Source of the DNA: Streptomyces liliiviolaceus
Lineage (GTDB): Bacteria; Actinomycetota; Actinomycetes; Streptomycetales; Streptomycetaceae
NCBI RefSeq assembly: GCF_018070025.1
Contig: NZ_JAGPYQ010000001.1
Coordinates: forward strand, 248,001 to 312,000
Direction of reading: 5' to 3'
DNA: 64,000 nt
The notes below the pieces were generated by a model that did no database searches, was not told the DNA's origin, and saw nothing but the letters and a program-made list of their open reading frames with translations. Positions 51,114 to 60,328 of the stretch are shown one piece after another. Within the stretch, counting starts at the first letter, position 1, and each line of letters starts with the position of its first letter. The position numbers and the translations under genes are program-made.

Positions 51114-52562
51114 TCAGCCCTCGCCCGTGGACTTCCGGGTGTGCAGCTGACGGGCCACCTCGGCGATCGACCCCGACAGGGACGGATACACGGTGAAGGC
51201 CTTCGCGATCTGCTCGACGGTCAGGTTGTTGTCGACCGCGAGCGAGATCGGGTGGATCAGTTCCGAGGCGCGCGGCGCGACGACCACACCGCCGACGACG
51301 ATCCCGGTGCCCGGACGGCAGAAGATCTTCACGAAGCCGTCCCGGATGCCCTGCATCTTGGCGCGCGGGTTGCGCAGCAGGGGCAGCTTCACGACCCGGG
51401 CGTCGATGACGCCGCCGTCGACGTCCGACTGCGAGTAGCCGACGGTGGCGATCTCGGGGTCGGTGAAGACGTTCGACGAGACCGTCTTCAGATTGAGCGG
51501 CGCGACCGCGTCGCCGAGGAAGTGGTACATGGCGATACGGCCCTGCATGGCGGCCACGGAGGCGAGCGCGAAGATCCCGGTGACGTCACCGGCCGCGTAC
51601 ACGCCGGGGGCCGTGGTCCTGGAGACCTTGTCGGTCCAGATGTGCCCGGACTCCTGGACCTTGACCCCGGCCTCCTCCAAGCCCATGCCGTGGCTGTTGG
51701 GGATGGCGCCGACGGCCATCAGACAGTGCGAGCCGGTGATGACACGGCCGTCGGCGAGCGTCACCTCGACCCGGTCGCCCACCCGTTTGGCGGACGCGGC
51801 GCGCGAGCGGGCCATGACGTTCATGCCGCGCCGCCGGAACACGTCCTCCAGGACGGCCGCCGCGTCCGGGTCCTCGCCCGGCAGCACGCGGTCGCGGCTG
51901 GAGACGAGCGTGACCCGGGAGCCGAGGGCCTGGTAGGCGCCGGCGAACTCGGCGCCGGTGACACCGGAGCCGACCACGATGAGCTCCTCGGGGAGCTCGT
52001 CGAGGTCGTAGACCTGGGTCCAGTTCAGGATGCGCTCGCCGTCGGGCTGCGCGTCGGCCAGCTCGCGGGGGTGCCCGCCGGTGGCGATGAGGACGGCGTC
52101 GGCGACGAGCGTCTCCTCGCTGCCGTCCGCGGCGCGCACGACGACCTTGCGCGAGCCGTCCAGGCCCTGCATGCCCTCCAGCCGGCCGCGGCCGCGCAGC
52201 ACCCGCGCCCCGGCGCGCGTCACGGAGGCCGTGATGTCGTGGGACTGGGCGAGCGCGAGGCGCTTCACCCGGCGGTTGACCTTGCCGAGGTCCACGCCGA
52301 CGACCCGCGCGGGCTGGTCGATGTGCGGGGTGTCGTCGGCGACGATGATCCCCAGTTCCTCGTACGAGGAGTCGAAGGTGGTCATCACCTCGGCCGTCGC
52401 GATGAGGGTCTTGGACGGCACGCAGTCGGTGAGCACCGACGCACCGCCCAGGCCGTCGCAGTCGACGACGGTCACCTCCGCGCCGAGCTGCGCTGCCACC
52501 AGGGCCGCTTCGTATCCGCCGGGTCCGCCGCCAATGATCACGATCCGAGTCACGTACTCCAT
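51114..52562 (-). CDS. lpdA: NAD(P)H-quinone dehydrogenase of the flavoprotein disulfide reductase family (LpdA-like)
   Basis: This 482-residue FAD protein has the Rossmann motif IVIIGGGPGGYEAALVAAQLG and the NAD(P) motif VVGSGVTGAEFAGAYQALG, and APGVYAAGDVTG for FAD. The redox site that is CxxxxC in true disulfide reductases reads GLGGASVLTDCVPSKT, with the first cysteine replaced, and the C-terminal HxxxxxE is changed (FTVYPSLSGS). This is the pattern of M. tuberculosis LpdA (Rv3303c), which reduces quinones. The start is MEYVTRIVIIGG at 52562. It diverges from the gamma-glutamylcyclotransferase-like gene. Confidence 0.92.
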   Translation of the reverse strand: MEYVTRIVIIGGGPGGYEAALVAAQLGAEVTVVDCDGLGGASVLTDCVPSKTLIATAEVMTTFDSSYEELGIIVADDTPHIDQPARVVGVDLGKVNRRVKRLALAQSHDITASVTRAGARVLRGRGRLEGMQGLDGSRKVVVRAADGSEETLVADAVLIATGGHPRELADAQPDGERILNWTQVYDLDELPEELIVVGSGVTGAEFAGAYQALGSRVTLVSSRDRVLPGEDPDAAAVLEDVFRRRGMNVMARSRAASAKRVGDRVEVTLADGRVITGSHCLMAVGAIPNSHGMGLEEAGVKVQESGHIWTDKVSRTTAPGVYAAGDVTGIFALASVAAMQGRIAMYHFLGDAVAPLNLKTVSSNVFTDPEIATVGYSQSDVDGGVIDARVVKLPLLRNPRAKMQGIRDGFVKIFCRPGTGIVVGGVVVAPRASELIHPISLAVDNNLTVEQIAKAFTVYPSLSGSIAEVARQLHTRKSTGEG

Positions 52563-52702
52563 TGTCCCGCACGCTTCAAGGTGCTTCCGCACGGGGGCGC
52601 TGTCCGGGTGTCCCGGGCGGGCGATCGGGGTGGCACGGGTGTGCGATACGGGGCCGCGGTTACGGGAGAGTCACATGGGTTCGCTGCCGTACCCTCGGTC
52701 CC

Positions 52703-53140
52703 ATGTCGCTCTACGCCGCGTACGCCGGCAATCTCGACCCGCGGCTCATGACGCGCCGCGCACCCCACTCGCCGCTGCGCGCCACGGGGTGGCTCAACGG
52801 CTGGCGGCTGACGTTCGGCGGCGAGCACATGGGCTGGGAGGGCGCGCTGGCGACGATCGTCGAGGCCCCGCGCTCGCAGGTCTTCGTCGCCCTGTACGAC
52901 ATCGCGCCCCCGGACGAGGAGTCCCTGGACCGCTGGGAGGGTGTCGGCCTCGACATCTACCGGCGGATGCGCGTACGGATCCACACCCTGGAGGGCGAGG
53001 AGCCGGCGTGGCTGTACGTCCTCAACGGGTACGAGGGAGGGCTCCCCTCGGCCCGCTACCTCGGCGAGCTGGCCGACGCGGCGGAGTCGGCGGGCGCCCC
53101 GCACGACTACGTGATGGAACTGCGCAAGCGCCCCTGCTGA
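52703..53140 (+). CDS. gamma-glutamylcyclotransferase-like protein
   Basis: This 145-residue protein of the GGCT-like fold starts MSLYAAYAGNLDPRLMTRRA, in which YAGNLDP replaces the family YGSN(x)xP loop, and contains LNGWRLTFGGEHMGWEGALATIVEAP and VFVALYDIAPPDEESLDRWEG with the general acid glutamate region (DEESLDRWE). It ends HDYVMELRKRPC. It could cyclise gamma-glutamyl amines or break down glutathione-like peptides; Streptomyces lacks glutathione, so the substrate is uncertain. The start is ATG 52703. Confidence 0.85.
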   Translation: MSLYAAYAGNLDPRLMTRRAPHSPLRATGWLNGWRLTFGGEHMGWEGALATIVEAPRSQVFVALYDIAPPDEESLDRWEGVGLDIYRRMRVRIHTLEGEEPAWLYVLNGYEGGLPSARYLGELADAAESAGAPHDYVMELRKRPC

Positions 53141-53257
53141 CCCGCGGGACGCCTCCCGGAACACGCCGCCGCCGGGTCTCGTCGGAAACAACAAGACAAC
53201 GATCGCAAACCCGTGACCATCAACATCTACGCGCGTAGGCCGCGAGCGGCTACCCTC

Positions 53258-54088
53258 ATGCGCGTGAACGCATCTCTTCTTCCGGACGACATCCAGGGCG
53301 ACCCGTACGCCGCCGCCGACGCCGCCGCCGCGCGCCTGCGGGAACTCTCGGGCGCCGAGACCCACGACGTCGCCCTCGTGATGGGCTCCGGCTGGGCGCC
53401 GGCCGTGGACGCCCTCGGCGCTCCCGAAGCCGAGTTCCGGGTCACCGATCTGCCCGGTTTCCCGCCGCCGGCGGTCGAGGGGCACGGCGGCACGGTCCGC
53501 TCGTACGGGATCGGCGACAAGCGCGCGCTGGTCTTCCTGGGCCGCACCCACTACTACGAGGGCCGCGGGGTCGCCGCCGTCGCGCACGGCGTCCGGACGG
53601 CCGTGGCCGCCGGCTGCAAGACCATCGTGCTGACCAACGGCTGCGGTGGGCTGCGCGAGGGCATGCGGCCCGGGCAGCCGGTCCTCATCAGCGACCACAT
53701 CAACCTGACCGCGACCTCCCCGATCGTCGGCGCGAACTTCGTCGACCTGACGGATCTGTACTCGCCGCGGCTGCGCGCGCTGTGCAAGGAGATCGACCCG
53801 ACGCTCGAAGAGGGCGTGTACGCGCAGTTCCCCGGCCCGCACTACGAGACTCCGGCGGAGATCCGGATGGCCCGGGTGATCGGGGCGGACCTGGTGGGGA
53901 TGTCGACCACGCTCGAAGCGATCGCCGCGCGGGAGGCGGGGGCGGAGGTGCTCGGCATCTCGCTCGTCACCAACCTCGCGGCGGGGATGACGGGCGAGCC
54001 GCTCAACCATGAGGAGGTGCTCCAGGCGGGCCGGGACTCGGCGACGCACATGGGGTCGCTCCTCACGCAGGTCCTGGACCGGCTGTAG
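53258..54088 (+). CDS. purine nucleoside phosphorylase
   Basis: This 276-residue enzyme of the trimeric PNP family phosphorolyses (deoxy)inosine and guanosine. Motifs: [16 protein letters not shown] with the phosphate loop, [30 protein letters not shown], and purine-site [17 protein letters not shown] (Glu) with LVTNLAAGM (Asn). Starts at ATG 53258 and GTG 53264 are both possible; no ribosome site is seen, and TACCCT at 53251 would place a transcript start right at the codon, so a leaderless mRNA is plausible. A family B repeat begins at the stop. Confidence 0.92.
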   Translation: MRVNASLLPDDIQGDPYAAADAAAARLRELSGAETHDVALVMGSGWAPAVDALGAPEAEFRVTDLPGFPPPAVEGHGGTVRSYGIGDKRALVFLGRTHYYEGRGVAAVAHGVRTAVAAGCKTIVLTNGCGGLREGMRPGQPVLISDHINLTATSPIVGANFVDLTDLYSPRLRALCKEIDPTLEEGVYAQFPGPHYETPAEIRMARVIGADLVGMSTTLEAIAAREAGAEVLGISLVTNLAAGMTGEPLNHEEVLQAGRDSATHMGSLLTQVLDRL

Positions 54089-54091
54089 TTC

Positions 54092-54652
54092 TCCGCCCCC
54101 GCCGCCCCTACCCTTCCCGTCACCGACTCGGGGGCGCTGCCCCCGAACCCCCGGTCCTCAAACGCCGGACGGGCTGAAAGGCAAGCGGACAGGCTGAGGG
54201 ATAACGGACCGGCTGAAAGGCAGCGGACGGGCTGAAAAGACGGCGGATCGGCGAGGGGCAGCGACCGGCCGGGACTGGGGCGGACGCGGCTGAGAGGCGG
54301 CGGACGGGGCTGAGAAGTCCGCCACCGGGCTGAAAAGCCGGCGAGGGCGCAGCCCCGCCTCTTTTCAGGGGCGCGGGGAACTGCGCGAGCAACCCCCACC
54401 GGCCCGCGGACAACCCCATGGGCCGGGGGCACAGCCCCACCCTCAAGGGGCGCGGGGAACTGCGCGACCAGCCCCCACCGGACCCGCAGACAAACCCGCG
54501 GGCCGGGGCGCAGCCCCGCCCTCAAGGGGCGCGGGGAACTGCGCGACCAGCCCCCACCGGCCCCGCAGACAAACCCGCGGGCCGGGGCGCAGCCCCGCCC
54601 TCAAGGGGCGCGGGGAACTGCGCGACCAGCCCCCACCGGCCCGCGGACGAAT
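54092..54652 (+). repeat. family B repeat followed by four tandem family A units at 79-bp period
   Basis: Family B (CCGCCCCCGCCGCCCCTACC to CAAACGCCGGACGGGCTGAA) runs to about 54180. A diverged stretch with repeated GGCTGAAAGGC/GGACGGGCTGA follows. Then four family A units have their GGGGAACTGCG at 54375, 54454, 54533 and 54612, exactly 79 bp apart. Each unit has a GGGGCGCAGCCCC mini-hairpin, the core, and a CCCCCACCGGCCC(G)CAGACAAA spacer. This fills most of the 659-bp gap between the phosphorylase and phosphomutase genes. Confidence 0.9.
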
Positions 54653-54747
54653 CCCGGCGGCTGAGGCCCCGGGGGCCCGAGCACGGCGCCCCCGAGGGAA
54701 ACCGGGGTACACCACCACGTACAGACGACGAAAAGAGGTCGACCCTC

Positions 54748-56397
54748 GTGCAGGACGAACTCATCGCGCGGGCCACGGCATGGCTGGCCGAGGACCCCGA
54801 CACGGACACCCGCGAGGAACTCGCCAAGCTCATCGCCGCCGAGGACACCGCGGAGCTCACCGCACGCTTCGCCGGCACCCTCCAGTTCGGCACGGCGGGC
54901 CTCCGGGGTGAGCTGGGCGCGGGCCCGATGCGGATGAACCGCGCGGTCGTCATCCGCGCCGCCGCCGGCCTCGCCGCCTACCTGAAGGCGAAGGGGCAGA
55001 CCGACGGCCTCGTCGTCATCGGCTACGACGCCCGCCACAAGTCCGCCGACTTCGCCCGCGACACCGCCGCGGTCATGACGGGCGCGGGCCTGCGCGCCGC
55101 CGTACTCCCCCGCCCCCTCCCCACGCCCGTCCTCGCGTACGCCATAAGGCATCTGGGCGCGGTGGCGGGCGTCGAGGTGACGGCGAGCCACAACCCCCCG
55201 CGGGACAACGGCTACAAGGTCTATCTGGGCGACGGCAGCCAGATCGTGCCCCCGGCGGACGCCGAGATCGCCGCGGAGATCGCCGCGGTCGCCCGCCTCG
55301 CCGACGTCCCCCGCCCGGACTCCGGCTGGGAGACCCTCGACGAGGGCGTCCTGAACGCCTATCTGGAGCGCACGGACGCGGTCCTGGCCCCCGGTTCCCC
55401 GCGGACCGCCCGCACGGTCTACACGGCCCTGCACGGCGTCGGCACGCAGACCCTGCTCGCCGCGTTCGAACGGGCCGGTTTCCCCGCGCCCGTCCTCGTC
55501 GCCGAACAGGCCGAGCCGGACCCCGACTTCCCGACCGTCGCCTTCCCCAACCCGGAAGAGCCCGGCGCGATGGACCTCGCCTTCGCGAAGGCCCGCGAGA
55601 CCGACCCGGACCTGATCATCGCGAACGACCCGGACGCGGACCGCTGCGCCGCGGCCGTCAAGGACGCCGGGAACGGCGGGAACGGCGGCGACTGGCGCAT
55701 GCTGCGGGGCGACGAGGTCGGCGCGCTCCTCGCCGCGCACCTCGTCCGCCGTGGCGCGCGCGGCACCTTCGCGGAGTCGATCGTCTCCTCCTCCCTCCTC
55801 GGCCGCATCGCCGGGAAGGCGGGTCTGCCGTACGAGGAGACCCTGACGGGCTTCAAGTGGATCGCCAGGGTGGAGGGCCTGCGGTACGGCTACGAGGAGG
55901 CGCTCGGCTACTGCGTCGACCCCGACGGCGTACGGGACAAGGACGGCATCACGGCGGCCCTCGCCATCACGGAACTGGCGTCGGAGCTGAAGGCGGAGGG
56001 CCGCACGCTCCTCGACCTGCTGGACGACCTCGCCGTCGAGCACGGGCTGCACGCCACGGACCAGCTGTCCGTCCGGGTGGATGACCTCTCCGTCATCTCC
56101 GACGCGATGCGCCGGCTGCGCGAACGGCCGCCGACGCAGCTCGCGGGCCTGTCCGTCACCGAGGCCGAGGACCTCACCCTGGGCACGGCCACGCTCCCGC
56201 CCACGGACGGCCTGCGCTACACGCTGGACGGCGCCCGTGTCATCGTCCGGCCCAGCGGTACGGAGCCGAAGCTGAAGTGCTATCTGGAGGTCGTGGTGCC
56301 GGTCGGCACCCACGACGACCTCCCGGCGGCGCACACGAAGGCGGCGGAGCTGCTGGCGGGGATCAAGCGGGACCTGTCGGCCGCCGCGGGCATCTGA
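54748..56397 (+). CDS. phosphoglucomutase/phosphomannomutase family protein
   Basis: This 549-residue alpha-D-phosphohexomutase moves phosphate between C1 and C6 of a hexose (or C1 and C5 of a pentose). Motifs in order: FGTAGLRGELGAGPMRMN, catalytic phosphoserine in VEVTASHNPPRDNGYKVYL, metal loop IIANDPDADRC, sugar-binding GFKWIARVEGLRYGYEEALGY, and phosphate-binding RPSGTEPKLK. The length and EEALGYCVDPD fit the group that includes actinobacterial PmmB and phosphopentomutases. GTG 54748 with AAAAGAGG upstream is used. Lying after purine nucleoside phosphorylase, it may recycle ribose-1-phosphate; this is inferred. Confidence 0.92.
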   Translation: MQDELIARATAWLAEDPDTDTREELAKLIAAEDTAELTARFAGTLQFGTAGLRGELGAGPMRMNRAVVIRAAAGLAAYLKAKGQTDGLVVIGYDARHKSADFARDTAAVMTGAGLRAAVLPRPLPTPVLAYAIRHLGAVAGVEVTASHNPPRDNGYKVYLGDGSQIVPPADAEIAAEIAAVARLADVPRPDSGWETLDEGVLNAYLERTDAVLAPGSPRTARTVYTALHGVGTQTLLAAFERAGFPAPVLVAEQAEPDPDFPTVAFPNPEEPGAMDLAFAKARETDPDLIIANDPDADRCAAAVKDAGNGGNGGDWRMLRGDEVGALLAAHLVRRGARGTFAESIVSSSLLGRIAGKAGLPYEETLTGFKWIARVEGLRYGYEEALGYCVDPDGVRDKDGITAALAITELASELKAEGRTLLDLLDDLAVEHGLHATDQLSVRVDDLSVISDAMRRLRERPPTQLAGLSVTEAEDLTLGTATLPPTDGLRYTLDGARVIVRPSGTEPKLKCYLEVVVPVGTHDDLPAAHTKAAELLAGIKRDLSAAAGI

Positions 56398-56403
56398 GGG
56401 GGA

Positions 56404-56439
56404 TGACGGACCGGCGCCACCGGAAGCGCCGGTCCGTCA
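56404..56439. terminator. bidirectional hairpin after the phosphomutase gene
   Basis: This is a 14-bp perfect stem (TGACGGACCGGCGC with its complement) and an 8-base loop, 6 bases past the stop and before the convergent protease gene. Confidence 0.85.
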
Positions 56440-56448
56440 GCTCTTCAC

Positions 56449-56488
56449 CCCCTCAGCCCCTCAGTCCCTCAGCCCCTCACCCCGTCAG
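56449..56488. repeat. CCCCTCAG microsatellite
   Basis: About five imperfect copies of the 8-mer CCCCTCAG lie between the hairpin and the stop codon of the convergent protease gene, the last copy reaching the stop. Confidence 0.6.
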
Positions 56489-57348
56489 AGCCCGTACCGG
56501 CTCTTCAGGTGGCGCCAGAAGTCGCGGAACATCCACTTGTCGAACTCGGTGATCTGCGTGGCGCTGCCCGCGTTCATGAGGAAGCAGCACTGGCCCGTCG
56601 GCGTCCAGTCGTAGAAGTCGTCGAGGCCGAAGGTGTGGCCGACCTCGTGCAGATAGATGTGGATGTCCTCCTGGGACAACGCACCCGTGAAGTACTCCTG
56701 CCCGACACGCTGGCCCCAGTCGCCGCCCGCGCCGCCCCCGAAGCCCTTGGTCAGCCAGAGGGACTGGTCGTAGTGGCGGGCCGCGCCGCCCGGACACTTC
56801 GAGTAGTCGCCGTCCTGATGGAAGAACCGGCCGCAGTCGGGCGCGCACTGCGGGGCTCCGCCGCTGTCGAGGTTCCCGGCGTAGACGTCGACGGAGTTGT
56901 CCGTCCACTGGAGGGTGGAGCGGTTCTTCACCGCCCAGCCCACGATGTTGACGGGCACGCTGGTGTACGGCCAGGCGTTGTGGCCCGTGCCGTTGTCCAG
57001 CATGGCCGCCGTCCACTTGCCGAACTGTTTCTTCAGGGCGGTGTGGATCTGGTCCCGCAGAGCCGTGCTGACCGGCGCGTCCGACTCCCAGCGGACGCAG
57101 TAGTTGATGCTTCCCCGGTTGGCCATGACCTGGTCCCAGCCGTAGTTGCGGAAGCCGTAGAGGTCCGGGTACGTCGTCGAGACGTGGTTCCACACCTCGT
57201 TCAGCGGCTGCACCAGGTTCGCGGGCGGGTTCCACTGGTCGGCGGCCTTCGCCGGGGCGGCCCGCGTGAGGGGTGAGACGGCCAGCGCGACCAGCGCGAC
57301 AAGGACGGTGACCAGTCGCGCCAGGCGCCTGTGCGGGTGTCTGCGCAC
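56485..57348 (-). CDS. secreted metzincin-like zinc protease
   Basis: This 287-residue protein has a signal peptide (residues 1-35: ARLVTVLVALVALAVSPLTRAAPAKA). The zinc site is IYLHEVGHTFGLDDFYDW (HExxHxxGxxD), with a Met-turn-like CCFLMNAGSATQITEFDKWM. Several cysteines (NYCVRW, QCAPDCGRFF, KCPGG, CCF) suggest disulfides. I recall Streptomyces homologues labelled cellulose-binding protein, a name I cannot support here. GTG 57348 is chosen for AGGGAG upstream, over ATG 57381. Expected outside the cell. Confidence 0.85.
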   Translation of the reverse strand: MRRHPHRRLARLVTVLVALVALAVSPLTRAAPAKAADQWNPPANLVQPLNEVWNHVSTTYPDLYGFRNYGWDQVMANRGSINYCVRWESDAPVSTALRDQIHTALKKQFGKWTAAMLDNGTGHNAWPYTSVPVNIVGWAVKNRSTLQWTDNSVDVYAGNLDSGGAPQCAPDCGRFFHQDGDYSKCPGGAARHYDQSLWLTKGFGGGAGGDWGQRVGQEYFTGALSQEDIHIYLHEVGHTFGLDDFYDWTPTGQCCFLMNAGSATQITEFDKWMFRDFWRHLKSRYGL

Positions 57349-57455
57349 GGTGAACTCCCTTGGTGGGGGACGGGATTTCACCTTCAGGTCGCCGCCGACA
57401 CGGGCACGGGTTGCCTACCCGGCCCACCCCGGTCCACCCGGCTCGCGCCGGAGAG

Positions 57456-58385
57456 TCAGACACGCATCAGATAGCTGAAGCCCGTGTCCGGTCCCACGCA
57501 GGACTGCAGGGTGAGGTCGCCCCAGTACAGTCCGGCCGCCGGGGCGCCGCGGCCGGGCGTGACCCAGGTGGCGTACACGCGGTACGTCCAGGTCCCGCGC
57601 GGGGAGCGGACCGTGACCGTAGAACCGACCGGGAGTGTCGCGAACCGGTCGAAGCCGCAGTAGTCGTGGCCGACGAGCACGGCGGTACGCAGCCGGTAGC
57701 CGTCCTCGGCGCCGAGGGCGGGGCCGGTCCACTGGACGGCGTCCCGGCAGGCGTCGACGGCGTCCTGGCCGCCCCGGACGACCCGGGCCGACCAGTCCCC
57801 GATGGTGATGACCGTGTCCGAGCGGGCCCTGCCCGGGGTTCCCGCACCGGCCCGTTCCTCGGCCGAGGACGAGGGCGAGGGAGCCGCTGTGGTGCGCGGT
57901 GCCGTCGTCCGGGGCCGGGCGGAGGCGGGACGGGACAGGTCGGGGCCCCGTACCGGGCCGGTGGCCGTCGGCGAGGGACCGCCGGTGGCGGGGGCCCGGG
58001 GCGAGGTCGACGACGGGGCGGGCCGGTCGGCGGGCGGGCTGGGCTCGGGGGCGGACCCCGTCGCCGCCCGACCCGTGTCCCCGGCCGTCCGGCCACTCGT
58101 GCCGGGGGCGGCGGCCGGCCCGTTCCCGCCACCCGGGGCGCAGGCGGTCAGCGCGAACAGCAGGGCGAACAACAGGGTGAACGGCAAGGCGCGCGCGAGG
58201 GCCGACGTCCGGGCCGCCGGTCCGGGCGGGGCCGCCGCTTCACGGCCGTACGCACGGGCGCGGCGGTGGGTGCGGCCGTCGGCACCGCGGGAGGCGGGGG
58301 CGGCCTCGAAGTCGTCGCCGTGGCGCCTGGCTCGGAGCACCCGGAGCAGGCGGGGCAGGCGGGTCGCCCGAACCGGCCGGCTCAC
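57456..58385 (-). CDS. lipoprotein with a C-terminal sortase-like domain
   Basis: The product has 309 residues. About 65 basic residues ([20 protein letters not shown]) precede a hydrophobic helix ending in a lipobox ([18 protein letters not shown]82). A 105-residue Pro/Thr/Ser/Ala linker leads to a beta-barrel domain (about 190-309) with sortase-like residues H240 ([20 protein letters not shown]), C296 (LTLQSCVG) and R308 at the very end. The GTG start overlaps the pstB stop (GTGA), so it is translationally coupled to a phosphate-importer ATPase. An alternative is a cysteine-containing surface enzyme of other function. The long N-terminal extension before the lipobox is unusual. Confidence 0.7.
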   Translation of the reverse strand: MSRPVRATRLPRLLRVLRARRHGDDFEAAPASRGADGRTHRRARAYGREAAAPPGPAARTSALARALPFTLLFALLFALTACAPGGGNGPAAAPGTSGRTAGDTGRAATGSAPEPSPPADRPAPSSTSPRAPATGGPSPTATGPVRGPDLSRPASARPRTTAPRTTAAPSPSSSAEERAGAGTPGRARSDTVITIGDWSARVVRGGQDAVDACRDAVQWTGPALGAEDGYRLRTAVLVGHDYCGFDRFATLPVGSTVTVRSPRGTWTYRVYATWVTPGRGAPAAGLYWGDLTLQSCVGPDTGFSYLMRV

Positions 58386-59257
58386 CCGAACCGGCCGTTC
58401 ACGTAGTCCGACGTCCTTTCGTCCCGGGGCGAGGCGAACATCGCGTCCGTGTCCCCGTGCTCCACGATCACGCCCGGGGTGCCGTGGGACGCCAGGAAGA
58501 AGGCGCAGGTGTCGGAGACCCGCGCGGCCTGCTGCATGTTGTGGGTGACGATGACGATCGTGACCTCGGTCCGCAGTTCGGCGATGGTCTCCTCGATACG
58601 CCGGGTGGACGTCGGGTCGAGGGCCGAGCAGGGCTCGTCCATGAGCAGCACCCGCGGGCGGACCGCCAGCGAGCGGGCGATGCACAGGCGTTGCTGCTGT
58701 CCGCCGGAGAGCGCGCCGCCGGGCTGCCGGAGCCGGTCCTTGACCTCCTTCCACAGACCGGCCTTCGTCAGACACTCCTCGACGAGGTCGTCGCGGCCGT
58801 CCCGGGACGCCTTGATGCCGTTGAGCTTCAGGCCCGCCAGGACGTTGTCGTACAGGGACATCGCGGGGAAGGGGTTGGGCTTCTGGAAGACCATGCCGAT
58901 CTCGCGGCGGGCCCGGGTGATGCGGCGGCCGCGGTCGTAGATGTCCTCGCCGTCCAGCAGGACGCGTCCGGCGAGGGAGGCCGAGCCGATCAGCTCGTGC
59001 ATGCGGTTGAGGATGCGCAAAAAGGTCGACTTGCCGCAGCCGGAGGGCCCGATGAGGGCGGTGACCTGCTGTGCGGGCATGGTGAGCGAGACCCGGTCGA
59101 GGACCTTGTGGTCGCCGAACCAGGCCGAGACGTCCTCGGCCCGCAAGTCGGCGGGCCCGTCGCCGTGTCGCTGCCTGTGCTCCGGCCCGTCGACGGTCCG
59201 CGGCTGGACGAGGGTGGTGGCGGTCGCGCCGGTGGTACCGGTCGTGTCGGTGGACAT
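58382..59257 (-). CDS. pstB: phosphate ABC transporter ATP-binding protein
   Basis: This 291-residue ATPase has Walker [13 protein letters not shown]-loop [18 protein letters not shown], signature [16 protein letters not shown], Walker [14 protein letters not shown] and H-loop [24 protein letters not shown] and the C-terminal [10 protein letters not shown] are PstB-specific. It has a 40-residue N-terminal Thr/Asp-rich extension. The start is ATG 59257. No pstC or pstA permease gene lies in the cluster within the window; they could lie beyond 64000 or be shared with the main pst operon. Its neighbours are sortase-like proteins, which is unusual. Confidence 0.93.
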   Translation of the reverse strand: MSTDTTGTTGATATTLVQPRTVDGPEHRQRHGDGPADLRAEDVSAWFGDHKVLDRVSLTMPAQQVTALIGPSGCGKSTFLRILNRMHELIGSASLAGRVLLDGEDIYDRGRRITRARREIGMVFQKPNPFPAMSLYDNVLAGLKLNGIKASRDGRDDLVEECLTKAGLWKEVKDRLRQPGGALSGGQQQRLCIARSLAVRPRVLLMDEPCSALDPTSTRRIEETIAELRTEVTIVIVTHNMQQAARVSDTCAFFLASHGTPGVIVEHGDTDAMFASPRDERTSDYVNGRFG

Positions 59258-59289
59258 GGGTACGTCAACTCCCGTACGGAACTGGGGGT

Positions 59290-60192
59290 TCAGAGGACAT
59301 TGGGGAGCAGCGCGGTGAGGGCCGCGGAGTCGGCGAGACCGAGCGCGGTCAGTACGGGCGCCGCGCAGATCCAGGTCTGCCAGCGGCCCCACACCCGGTA
59401 CAGCCAGACGGCGAGCAGCGCGGCGAGGAGCAGCCCCTGGGTCCACAGGAGGACGGCGAGCCATGCGTCGTCCTGGCCGGCGAGCGCCTGTTCGGACGGG
59501 TCGATCCAGCCGGACCGGATCACGCGCGGCGGGTTGGGGCGGAGGTCCGAGACGAGTTCCGCGTCCACCCGCAGCAGGCCGTCGGGCGTGTAGGGGGCGC
59601 CCTTCGCGGTGATCAGGGTGAGCCGGCCCTGCCCCTGGCCCAGCCGGACGGGCAGTTCGTCGCCCGCGTGCCGGACGCCGGTGACCTCGTACACGGACCT
59701 GCCCTGTCCGGTGGTCAGTTCGACGCGGGTGCCGGGGGCGAGCAGGTGCAGGTCGTTGAAGGGGCTGCCGTAGCCCCACTGGCGGCCCATGAGGACGACC
59801 GTGCCCGCCTGGCCGGGCAGCGGGGTGTCGCGGCGGTGGCCGGGCCCGGACATCAGCACATCGGCGGTGGTGCCCTCGGCGACCACCTCCTTGAGGCCGA
59901 GCACGGGGATGCGCAGCAGCGCGACCGGCGCGCCGAGGGCGAGCGGCCGGCCGTCGTAGGTGCGCTGGCCCACCGGCGCGGTGCCGAGCGCGAGTTGCTG
60001 CCGCAGGGTGTCGTACGCGGTCTGCTGGTCGCGGGAGTGCTGGAGGTGTCCGACGATCGTGAGGTTCGCGGCGAACCCGAGGAGCACGGCGGCCAGTACG
60101 CACAGCGTGGCGCCGGCCAGGGCGAGTCCTGGCCGGGCGGGCGGCCGCGGGGCGGCGGGCGGCGTCGGGGGTGGTGGGACCGGCACGGACAC
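59290..60192 (-). CDS. degenerate sortase-fold membrane protein
   Basis: This 300-residue protein has one N-terminal helix (about 24-44) and two C-terminal helices (about 243-265 and 272-295). Between them is a class E-like sortase barrel ([39 protein letters not shown]). The catalytic positions are changed: the His of SGHR reads MGR (residues 135-137, VVLMGRQWG), and the Cys of TLTTC is Ala (A196, LTLITAKG). R208 remains. It therefore cannot act as a transpeptidase but may bind sorting signals or scaffold surface proteins. It lies 32 bp before pstB and after the Ig-like anchor protein gene. The start is GTG 60192. Confidence 0.85.
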   Translation of the reverse strand: MSVPVPPPPTPPAAPRPPARPGLALAGATLCVLAAVLLGFAANLTIVGHLQHSRDQQTAYDTLRQQLALGTAPVGQRTYDGRPLALGAPVALLRIPVLGLKEVVAEGTTADVLMSGPGHRRDTPLPGQAGTVVLMGRQWGYGSPFNDLHLLAPGTRVELTTGQGRSVYEVTGVRHAGDELPVRLGQGQGRLTLITAKGAPYTPDGLLRVDAELVSDLRPNPPRVIRSGWIDPSEQALAGQDDAWLAVLLWTQGLLLAALLAVWLYRVWGRWQTWICAAPVLTALGLADSAALTALLPNVL

Positions 60193-60260
60193 GGTGGGTG
60201 CGCTCCTCGGGCGGGTGTGCGGGTGTGCGGGTGGACGGATCGGCCGGGTGGGGTGGGGCG

Positions 60261-60300
60261 CGGTCCCGGGGCGGGGGTCGGCGGCTCTGCCCCGGGACCG
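60261..60300 (-). terminator. hairpin downstream of the Ig-like surface protein gene
   Basis: This is a 12-bp perfect stem (CGGTCCCGGGGC with its complement) and a 16-base loop, 28 bases past the stop at 60329. Confidence 0.8.
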
Positions 60301-60328
60301 GGGCCCGGTCGTGGGTGCGCGCGGCTCG

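Noticed and set aside
54344..54652. The 79-bp tandem array as a CRISPR
   Set aside because: Whole 79-bp units are repeated, including the would-be spacers. There are no unique spacers and no cas genes.
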